12,163 nt of DNA. Source: Spirogloea muscicola (lineage: Eukaryota > Streptophyta > Zygnematophyceae > Spirogloeales > Spirogloeaceae). Positions 1 to 6,296 of the stretch are shown here, one piece after another (position 1 is the first letter of the stretch; every line of letters begins with the position of its first letter). The stretch lies in assembly GCA_009602725.1 (NCBI GenBank), contig WELB01000004.1:685913-698075 (forward strand), given 5' to 3'. The translations under genes and the position numbers were made by a program. Under the pieces are notes generated by a model. The model did not search any database. It was not told where the DNA came from and saw nothing but the letters and a program-made list of their open reading frames with translations.

Positions 1-302
1 TCACTTTGTCTCCCCTCCTCTCCCCTCCTCTCCCCCTTCTTCCTCCACATTGCTTTGGGGTGGCCTCTCATAGCAGTTGCCTTGACATTGGAGCCGCTTT
101 CTCTTCACAATAAAAGTGCTGTTTATGACGCTCTCTCTCCCGCTCTCTTTCTACTCTTGAATCTCACATAGAGAGTGAGACTCTTCGAGTGGAGAGCGAT
201 GGCTGTGATTGGCGAGCCCAGGAAAAGAAATGAACAAAGTTCTTAAATAGGTCTCCCCTCTCTTCGTCGGGGTGCCTCATTTCCAGCTGCACTCTTACTC
301 CA
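1..302. other. Pyrimidine-rich non-coding stretch with a LINE 3' UTR-like piece
   Basis: No gene is visible. Positions 1-50 and 121-155 are strongly C/T-rich. The bases around 52-90 (GGTGGCCTCTCATAGCAG) resemble stretches at about 2572-2600 and 5195-5215, which follow LINE-like 3' ends, so this is probably another fragment of that repeat's 3' untranslated region. At 207-250 there is an inverted CCAAT-like box (GATTGG) followed by TTAAATAG, which looks promoter-like, but no gene follows it. I infer transposon debris. Confidence 0.4.
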
Positions 303-410
303 ACTTGCGGCTGCTGACTTGGGGTTACTGAGCTCCATTCGCTGTAGTCTCTTGCATACCTGTGGGGTTTTGGTGCCTTTCGGCCCTTTGGACCTTGTTT
401 CCTCTCGTTC
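303..410 (+). mobile_element. 5'-truncated LINE-like 3' end (subfamily B)
   Basis: This stretch aligns base by base with 5087-5183, at roughly four matches in five. It starts with the coding tail Leu-Arg-Leu-Leu-Thr-Trp-Gly-Tyr and a TGA stop, then continues into a shared 3' untranslated part containing TTCGCTGTAG and TTCGGCC. The same C-terminal peptide ends the other LINE-like fragments in the window, at 1736-2133 (minus) and 4621-4650. Only the last residues of the protein remain, so this is a dead fragment. Confidence 0.5.
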
Positions 411-446
411 TTTCTCTACCTCTCCCTCCCCCTAATACTCATCTTT

Positions 447-777
447 GTCGTGCTATATCACATCGGCGGCTCATTCACGTCGATCTGACTTTAAAGGGCT
501 AAGCTGGCTTGACACGTGGATGTCTGCGGCTGAGTCACACACTTTGAGTGTGAACCGAGTCGGGTATGGGGGACCTCTTCCAGAAAGACAAGCACAAAAA
601 GAAACAAAGCAGCTACGAATCACCCTGCTAAGCAGTCGCAGACCACGGTCGAGGCAACCGCTTCAACATACCGTACTACTACGACAGCGAAGCGCCTACA
701 AGGGCCAAAGCCCACGCGCGACGCCGACGGCCAGAAGACCGTCCTAAGCCCAACGAGGCAAGTCCAGCTGAAGGGCT
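447..777 (+). repeat. Dispersed repeat R1, copy 1 (with nested insertion)
   Basis: This copy begins GTCGTGCTATATCACATCGG and pairs with copy 2 at 3601-3857, which begins with nearly the same bases. Similarity runs the whole length and ends near CCAGCTGAAGGGC in both. Copy 1 is longer because a 58-bp LINE-like 3' end has landed inside it (584-641). Copy 1 lies just upstream of a copia gag-like region, so R1 may be a long terminal repeat or leader of that element; this is inference. The 100-codon open frame over copy 1 has no recognisable product. Confidence 0.6.
584..641 (-). mobile_element. 58-bp LINE-like 3' end nested in R1
   Basis: The bases between TTCCAG (ending 583) and ACCACGGTCGAGG (starting 642) are absent from R1 copy 2. 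Read on the minus strand they give CTGCGACTGCTTAGCAGGG and then AGCTGCTTTGTTTCTT. This matches the C-terminal codons and short 3' untranslated part of the larger minus-strand fragment at 1712-2133. A CAG triplet flanks both sides and could be a very short target duplication. A severely 5'-truncated retroelement insertion fits best. Confidence 0.6.
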
Positions 778-781
778 GGAG

Positions 782-1041
782 TGAAAGTGATCCTGCTCCA
801 CCTGTCCTCGCCTATCTTGCTCTGCAGCCTGAACTTGCTGTTCTCGATCTACGTTCTGTACCTGTCCTTGCTGTCTCACAGCACTTCTTGTCGTGATGTA
901 GGAGGACGGTGCTGGTCCTCCTACATCACGACAAGAAGTGGCTGTGAGACAGCAAGGACAGGTACAGAACGTAGATCGAGAACAGCAAGTTCAGGCTGCA
1001 GAGCAAGATAGGCGAGGACAGGTGGAGCAGGATCACTTTCA
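782..1041. repeat. Near-perfect 260-bp inverted repeat (hairpin)
   Basis: The left arm (782-907, 126 bases) is the reverse complement of the right arm (915-1041, 127 bases). The only difference I found is one extra G in the right arm. The spacer is 7 bases (908-914). The right arm runs straight into the gag-like frame and encodes its Gln-rich start. The structure is therefore probably an inverted duplication of a copia 5' region. Transcribed, it would fold into a long double-stranded RNA. Confidence 0.9.
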
Positions 1042-1306
1042 GGTTATGGGCCCACCGGGCTCCCTTCCTGTCCTTAGTCCCAAGCTTTCGAGAGAGATAA
1101 GTTGGCCAGTCTGGAAGGTGAAGATGATCAGGTTACTTCGATACCACGAAGTCTGGGATGCGGTCGAAGTCAATCCGGTTCGTGGGTTGTGTCGGCCTTC
1201 TTCAAGAGAGAACAAGACAGCATCAGCCATCAAGATGGCGTCCTCGTCTAGGCGCAGATGCAGACATGGTCACAAAGAGTTCAGAGTAACACAAAGGCTT
1301 GCCTGA
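938..1306 (+). pseudogene. Copia-type gag N-terminal remnant
   Basis: The open frame starts with a Gln-rich segment (about residues 4-36). Next come a Gly-Pro and Leu-Pro-Val-Leu segment and then WPVWKVKMIRLLRYHEVWDAV, read here as W-x2-WKVKMIRLLR followed by HEVWDAVE. This pattern is the start of the gag domain of plant Ty1/copia elements (UBN2/DUF4219 type), where a short Leu-rich lead-in precedes a Trp-containing capsid helix. Further on, ENKTASAIKMAS resembles the next gag helix. The frame ends after about 122 codons and no integrase or reverse transcriptase follows. There is no ATG at the left edge. It is a truncated, non-functional relic whose first part lies inside the right arm of the inverted repeat. 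Confidence 0.6.
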
Positions 1307-1309
1307 TTA

Positions 1310-1473
1310 CACACAGAGCCAGCGAGCACCCAGCTCCACCTGGCCGCACACAGAGTCGTCGAGCACACAGCGCTGTCTCGTCGCACACAGAGCTGTCGCG
1401 CACCCAGCGCCCCACCTAGCCGCACACAGAGCCGCTGCGCACACAGCGCCGCCTTGCCGCACACAGAGCCGCA
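1310..1473. repeat. 37-39-bp tandem array, about 4.5 copies
   Basis: The motif CACACAGAG recurs at 1310, 1347, 1384, 1423 and 1460, giving periods of 37, 37, 39 and 37 bases. Between them each unit carries a diverged G(C/A)GCAC(A/C)CAGC core. Frames across it show repeated His-Arg-Ala or Ala-Ala-His residues, but these follow from the repeat and no gene is claimed. Minisatellite expansion next to the gag remnant is the simplest reading. Confidence 0.8.
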
Positions 1474-1711
1474 AGAGTGTTTGGGCCAATAATGTACCCT
1501 GCCGGGGCCTCCCCTTATTTAAGGAGTTTCTCATCGGCATAGAAGAATAGGCGTAGTGGGTGATTCTACCGACCCACTGATTCACCATATTTCTATATTC
1601 AACATGGAGGAGGTGGGCGCTACAGAAGCGGTGGCGAGGCGACCGTAGAATGGAGCGCTGGAGCCCACCACCCGGGATTGGCCACTTGGGTCCGGAGATT
1701 AGGCCCCAAGA
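1474..1711. other. Non-coding spacer with promoter-like boxes
   Basis: No gene is recognised. GGCCAATAATG (1485-1495) and TTATTTAAGG (1515-1524) resemble a CCAAT box and a TATA box, and ACATGGAGGAGG follows near 1602. These could be the remains of a retrotransposon promoter and leader, but no product can be read from that ATG. Confidence 0.25.
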
Positions 1712-2133
1712 AGAAACAAAGCAGCTACTAACTACTCAGTGACCCCTGCTAAGCAGTCGCAGGTCAGAGAGGCTATGTTCCTGGAAGGACGTCCCCTGGC
1801 CAGAGCCAGAGGCAGCAGCGAGGGCTCGGCCGGCACGTAGGTGCAGCGCACGGGCCATTGACATCTGCAGCGAGACGGCCAGGCGCATGCGATACACCTG
1901 GGCGAGCGACCCGGCTGCAGGAAAGTCCACCGGCTCCCCATGGAAGCGGCGAGCGACGGCGTGACGGGCAAGGTGGTGGAGCAGTTCGAGCCACCGAGCA
2001 CCCAACGCCCCGTGTGTGTCGATAGCCAGCGGGAAGAACTCGTCGGCCGGCGGATGGTCAGCGTACTTCAGTTCTTTTGCCCGAGCGGCGCAGGCGACCG
2101 CGTACCCAGCCTCCCCAAGAAGGACCGGCCAAC
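1712..2133 (-). mobile_element. LINE-like reverse transcriptase C-terminal fragment
   Basis: Read on the minus strand, the frame runs from about 2131 to the TGA at 1736-1738. It encodes a KELKYAD stretch, then FFPLAIDTHGALG, RWLELLHHLA, MARALHLRAGRALA and finally SDLRLLSRGH. An AE..K..Y block, then F-P-L-A-(I/V)-(D/E)-T-x-G-x2-G, then a closing R/A-rich helix is typical of the restriction-endonuclease-like tail of some non-LTR reverse transcriptases. A stop codon (about 2131-2133) precedes it, so the fragment is 5'-truncated. The 3' part (AGCTGCTTTGTTTCTT, about 1712-1730) recurs in the nested insertion at 584-641. Confidence 0.6.
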
Positions 2134-2520
2134 CAGCTTACCCAACGGCGAACCCAGCTTATCAGGCAGCGCAAGAAGTTATGTGACGTCCCAGGTTTGT
2201 GAGCGCCAAGCAGTGTTGTTAACGCTTACTCGGTGTTTGAATAGGTGTGGGCAAGTTCCCGGGAACTTACCCAGGTCTTTTGGCCGTTAGCTCCGTCGGC
2301 ACATGCCGCCCTGGCACTCGTGCTGTTATTATTTCGTCCAGAGCTCAGAGCTCGTCCGGGTGGCCTCGCATGCTCCCGCCGTGCTCGGCCCAGACATGCT
2401 CGGCGGCATGCGTGGGCCCGGGGGCCTCCGGCGGCATCTTCGGCTGCGGCCATGCTCGGCCATGCCAGGCCTCGGCCATGCTTGGCGGCATGCTCTGGCC
2501 ACTTCAATTCACTGTGTGCT
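2134..2520. other. GC-rich stretch with palindrome and CATGCTCGGC repeats
   Basis: Several overlapping open frames exist on both strands, but none shows a known motif, and the GC richness explains them. Visible structure: an imperfect 20-bp duplication (AACCAGCTTACCCAACGGCG and a diverged second unit, about 2131-2170), a palindrome at 2249-2272, and recurring CATGCT(C/T)GGC words at 2369-2500. I see no gene. Confidence 0.5.
2249..2272. repeat. 24-bp near-perfect palindrome
   Basis: The core AAGTTCCCGGGAACTT (2253-2268) is a perfect 16-base palindrome. The flanks GGG and CCC extend it to 24 bases with one mismatched pair. It could form a cruciform or bind a dimeric protein. No adjacent gene gives it a role. 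Confidence 0.8.
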
Positions 2521-2600
2521 TCAGCGCCTTCTTTGGCCCCTTCCGAACTTTGTTTCATTCCTTTTTCTAGGCTGGCCTCTCACAGCCATCGCCCTCTACT
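2521..2600 (+). repeat. Fragment similar to the subfamily B LINE 3' untranslated region
   Basis: The order TCAGCGCC, TTTGGCCCCTT, ACTTTGTTTCATT and GGCTGGCCTCTCACAGCC parallels 5145-5215 (ATAGCGCC, TTCGGCCGTTT, CCTTGTCCATT, GGCTGGCTTTTCATAGACC). The left end also resembles 370-405. The coding tail seen in the other copies is missing here. Identity is modest, so the call is tentative. Confidence 0.4.
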
Positions 2601-3600
2601 GGAAGCGACCTTCTCTCTTTCTTCTGCCGAGCAGTCCGCTTTGCAAGTCTCACCCTCTTACCACGAGCCACGCCTGCGCCAACGCTGCGCCATAGAAGCG
2701 TAGAGCCTTGGGCAGGACCCGCAGCAGCTACAGAACCTTCGCTCGGACCGCGTGCAAGTGCGAGAAGTCGTGGTGACTTTGCAGTGAGCAGCCTTGACGC
2801 ATTGTGTGTCTATCGCATGCATCTTACAATCAAGCGCTAGTCCTGGGGTCTCCTCAGTTACAACTGTAGATCGAGGTACAGCGATACTGCAAACCGTGTG
2901 GCAGTTGTAGACCTTGCCATATCATTATCTTGGTAAACAAGGTACTGCACAGATTAACTGCGTGTGCGCTTTTGCAGGCTTGCATATTTTCGTTGTGACA
3001 TCGGTTACAAAAGCCGTGATAATTTCCAAGTCGATCACAAAAGCCGTGATACTTTCCAATCGAGTTACTAAGCTGAGTCAGACGATCGCCTATGAGGCTG
3101 TCGCCAAGCCCAGAGCTAATTTAGCTGCAGCTGCTGTGGCTCGAGCAGGCCAGAACGATGATTGAACTTCTCACGAGTATGGGTACTCTCACCTTGCTTT
3201 CATTGCTGTCACAGCGCCTGAATCCACTGTTTGAGCAGAAGTCCTTCCAAGAGGGGTGAAAGTGACTCACAACAAAGACTACGTGCAGGCAATGCTCGCT
3301 ATCCAGCAATTTTCAAATTTAAAGAAAGCACACTGGCAATGTACCCCAACATCTGTGAATGCCAACCAGCGCTCTTACCGCTTACATGATTGGAACAGTT
3401 GCGGGCAAGATCCACCGAGCTTATCCGGAATATGAAGCCGTCAGTCTCAAGATGCACGGTACGTGCCTGAGCCGTTCCGGCACTCGCCCCGTTATCGTCC
3501 TTAACCGACCTGGCCTTGCCAGGTGACCCTCGGTGGGTCCAGCACGGGGGCCCAAATGGCTCTTGGTAGGTCCACCCTATTGGATAAGGTCCAAAGGAGT
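2601..3600. other. Unassigned intergenic stretch
   Basis: No recognisable gene lies here. An 83-codon open frame at 2914-3165 holds a 30-bp tandem repeat (listed separately) and an Ala-rich end but no known domain. The end of the stretch, about 3480-3600, contains a short stem (ACCTGG, 5-base loop, CCAGGT) and GGATAAGGTCCAAAGGAGT just before R1 copy 2. This could be the outer edge of a longer repeat, but I cannot show it. Confidence 0.4.
3005..3075 (+). repeat. 30-bp tandem repeat, two full units and a partial third
   Basis: Units start at 3005 and 3035 and share ACAAAAGCCGTGATA followed by TTTCCAA. A third, truncated unit starts at 3065 (TTACTAAGC). Thirty bases equals ten codons, so in the open frame 2914-3165 it gives a repeated (V/I)TKAVI(I/L)S(K/N) peptide. 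Whether that frame is translated is unknown. Confidence 0.7.
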
Positions 3601-3857
3601 GTCGTGCTATATCCCATCGACGGCTTAAGGCAGACAGCTGACCTGGCCTAACACGTGAACTTCTGCAGCTGAGTCAAAGAAGTTGGGTGTGGAGAGTTGG
3701 GAATCGGGGACCCATTCCAGACCAAGGTCGAGGCAACGCTCAACCAGGCATACTACAACGTTACCGAAGCGACTACAACGGCCAAAACCCACGTGCGACA
3801 CCGACCGCCAGAAGATTGTTCGAAGCGCAAGAGGGAAGCCCAGCTGAAGGGCACCTC
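3601..3857 (+). repeat. Dispersed repeat R1, copy 2 (no insertion)
   Basis: This copy aligns with 447-777 from GTCGTGCTATATCCCATCGA through CCAGCTGAAGGGC. It lacks the 58-bp insertion, so it shows the empty site. The sequences diverge on both sides of the paired segment. Downstream lies the LINE-like ORF rather than a gag region. Confidence 0.6.
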
Positions 3858-3912
3858 AATGACCCACAAGTATTGTGAAGGTGGGCGCTTGGGTGTAAGA
3901 CGCTCTCGATAG

Positions 3913-4650
3913 ACATCACAATGCGTCAAGGCTGCTTATTGCAACGTCACCATGCACGCAGGTCCAAGCGAGTGCGAGTGCGGCTTCTGTGCAGAGGGTG
4001 CTGAGCTCGCCACTCACATGCTGAGATGCCCCACTGGGCCAGAAGTGGTGGGCATCCACAACCTCCTCCGCGATGCCCTGGCGGGTTTGATGCGCGACGC
4101 CGGCTACCGTGCAGTCGTGGAAGTCAACGATATCATGCCTATCACCACGGACGCCCAGGGACGTCATCATCGCCGCACACTTGACATTGTGGGCGTGCAA
4201 CCTGGTGGAGGACCACGGGCCCTGGTCGACGTTGTGGTAATAGAGGCGTACAAGGGACCAGCATCCACACACATCGCTGGTCACGCAGTGGGCGTTGCAG
4301 AACAAAGAAAGCTGCAGCGTTACTCCGACTACCCTCAATGCGATCAGCTCCTGCCAGCGGCAATCGACGTCTTTGGTTGTCTGGGTCCTCGTTTCCACAC
4401 CCTCCTCCAAAACATTGCCAATCTAGGCTACACACGTCATGCAGATGTGTTTCCGGTTGAGTTGGGCTTGCCAGCTGCATATCTGTCTTTCTTGCGACGA
4501 CGTGTTTCGGCCTGTTTGCAGCGTGCTCAGGCTAATGCCTTGCACCAGAAAGCTGGCCGAGCTCTAGTTGGTGGCAGAAGGGCTTAGTATCTGACATCTA
4601 GTATTCAGGCATCGATTAGCGACCTTTATGTTTTGACCCGTGGTTACGGA
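3913..4650 (+). pseudogene. LINE-like reverse transcriptase C-terminal region (zinc knuckle and nuclease-like domain)
   Basis: The frame is open from just after a TAG at 3910-3912 to a TAG at 4585-4587; the first ATG is at 3952 (211 codons). Early residues form a CxCG-x10-HxxxC cluster (about residues 8-25 from that ATG), a zinc knuckle. Then come TLDIVG, ALVDVVVIEA and an AEQRKLQRYSDY helix, giving a D...D...K layout like a PD-(D/E)XK restriction-like nuclease, followed by AIDVFGCLGPR. This order, knuckle then nuclease-like fold at the end of the polyprotein, is known from some non-LTR retrotransposons. No polymerase domain is present, so the copy is 5'-truncated. In the same frame past the TAG, ISDLYVLTRGY (4615-4647) matches the family's usual C-terminus. 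Confidence 0.65.
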
Positions 4651-4834
4651 GCGGGTCACTTTGCTGTAGATTATGTAGGTCTTTAGATGTGCTTGCCTTT
4701 GTACTTGGCCTTTGGCCTTCGTTTGTTTCAAATACACGAAAGTTTCCTCCAAGCGAAGGATTTTGGCGGAAATATTTCTTTTATCACAAAGCGCAAATGT
4801 GCGGACCACCCTGCCGGTATTAAGTTTGTGGCGC

Positions 4835-5215
4835 TGGGATGATAGTGCACAGGCGTTTGGCAGTCGGTGGCTGGACCTCCTGCAGCCGCTTGATGGGGGG
4901 CCATCAATCGTCGTCAGGAAAGCCAGGTGAGATGCTTGGCTTCAATGCTGCCGGGTCGCTTGCCCAAATGTTCCGCATGCGGACTCCATCTTTTTTCCAA
5001 CGGTCCAGGCTCATGCCGTGCACTTGCGGTCAGGCTGCGCACTGGCTGCTGCTTAGCTTGGATGACACGTTTCCAAGTGCAACTTACTTGCGGCTGCTGA
5101 CTCGGGGTTACTAAGCTCCCGTTCGCTGTAGCCACTGGTATAGCTGTGTGGTCATAGCGCCATTCGGCCGTTTAGACCTTGTCCATTTTGTCTGGGCTGG
5201 CTTTTCATAGACCTC
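4835..5215 (+). mobile_element. Decayed LINE-like 3' end (subfamily B) with untranslated tail
   Basis: Pieces of the same C-terminus appear in shifting frames: AFGSRWLDLLQPL (4853-4891), GSLAQMFRMR (about 4950-4985) and a final LRLLTRGY before TAA at 5112-5114. They line up in order with the minus-strand fragment at 1736-2005. Frames change between the pieces, so no intact protein remains. The following 3' part to about 5215 is shared with 331-410 and 2521-2600. Confidence 0.55.
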
Positions 5216-5838
5216 GCTCCCTTCTTTGCCACCTTAGCATAGGGCTTCGATGCGTGTGTTTCCACTTCCTGCAATGGCTTTTGCCTGAACAAAGCAAGCG
5301 CGGCCAGATTGACTGGTGGCTGGGAGAGGCCAGAGTATTGGCTTGGATTGGCCACCCTTTCGAGATTCACGCGCATCGCGCGCCTCCCGCTATTTGAACG
5401 AGCTGCTTCTTCTTTGACGTCAGCAGCCGCTGTTCTGGGGCCAGAGGCGGTGCTGGCCTTGCAGGGCGGGTGACGTTGCATCACGACGCGCGCCTGTGGG
5501 TCCCAGGGTCACCGTGTCGCCTGGCCCGTTTAGGCGCAGTTTCCCAAGAAGGCTCCTGGTGGCAGCAGAGCTCCACTGGAAGCAGCAGCCAAGTGGCGGC
5601 CGTGGCCAGGTGTCCGTACGCCTCCACCTGCGGACGGCAAGAATCTGTCGCTGGAGACAGCACCTTCCCGGGAAGTAGCCTCCACCGGCAGACGACAAAG
5701 CGCTTGCTCCCAAACTAGCTCCCCGTCCGGCAGCTTCTGCGGAAGCCGCACGGGTGCGGGCCGCGACACGGGAGGGGGGCATCTCCCGCGCTCGCCCGGG
5801 CCCCGGCGGCGGCGGCCCCCGGCGAGGGGACGGGGGGG

Positions 5839-5840
<2 letters not shown>
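5216..5840. other. GC-rich region upstream of gene A, no gene recognised
   Basis: Open frames here are short and featureless. Visible motifs are a perfect TGACGTCA palindrome (5415-5422), which is the classic bZIP (TGA/CRE) binding core, another TGACGT at 5471-5476, and an inverted CCAAT-like GATTGG near 5347. The closest downstream gene starts at 6297, so these could be distal elements of its promoter, but no proof is visible. Confidence 0.4.
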
Positions 5841-5934
<94 letters not shown>

Positions 5935-5935
5935 N

Positions 5936-5983
<48 letters not shown>
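5841..5983. repeat. (GA)n microsatellite, about 71 units, with one N
   Basis: The run of alternating GA is unbroken from 5841 to 5983 apart from an undetermined base at 5935. G-runs precede and follow it, and impure GA continues to about 6050. It lies about 310-460 bases before the start codon of gene A. In plants, such tracts are bound by BBR/BPC GAGA-binding proteins; a regulatory role here is inference. The N and the perfect repeat mean the assembled length is unreliable. Confidence 0.95.
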
Positions 5984-5989
<6 letters not shown>

Positions 5990-6128
5990 AGAGAGGGAGG
6001 GAGATAAGTGGAGAGAGACAGAGAGATGGAGAGGGAGAGAGGAGAGAGCGGTCGTGGGGGGGTGCAATTGGGTGTACATTTTTGGGTATGTCGGGCAGCA
6101 GGACGTGCAATCAGTTCACTGGGAGCAG

Positions 6129-6138
6129 CCAATAAAAG
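6129..6138 (+). promoter_or_regulatory. Possible TATA-like box of gene A
   Basis: CCAATAAAAG lies about 160 bases before the gene A start codon, in an otherwise GC-rich setting, and is followed by a C-rich leader with many CAGC repeats. AATAAAAG is a plausible TATA variant. The transcription start would be near 6160-6170. This rests on position and composition only. Confidence 0.35.
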
Positions 6139-6296
6139 CCCGAGGGCAGTCCTCGTTGCTCACCAGTCCTGCGGCCATCGACTTTGCTTGCCTGCCCCAC
6201 CCTGCCGCAGCTCGCCAGCAGCAGCCCACCAACCACCTGCCCGCAGCTGCAGCACCAGCAGCAGCTCCTCCCGCAGCGCCCAGCAAGCTGCCAGCC

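Noticed and set aside
679-879. Minus-strand frame with the same Gln-rich peptide as the gag start
   Set aside because: It is the inverted left arm of the hairpin, not an independent gene.
1310-1473. CRISPR-like array
   Set aside because: Units are contiguous and diverged with no unique spacers, and the genome is eukaryotic.
2226-2703. Overlapping open frames of 100-150 codons on both strands
   Set aside because: They arise from high GC content and a palindrome; compositions are Ala/Arg/Pro-rich without any motif and none is favoured over its mirror.
5420-6132. Long Ser-Leu frames on the minus strand
   Set aside because: They are translations of the CT strand of the microsatellite in three frames; no start context, domain or splice signal supports them.
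5754-6296. In-frame N-terminal extension of gene A containing an Arg-Glu repeat
   Set aside because: The frame is open only because (GA)n has no stops, it begins at a GTG, and a clear signal peptide starts at the 6297 ATG, which would be buried by the extension.
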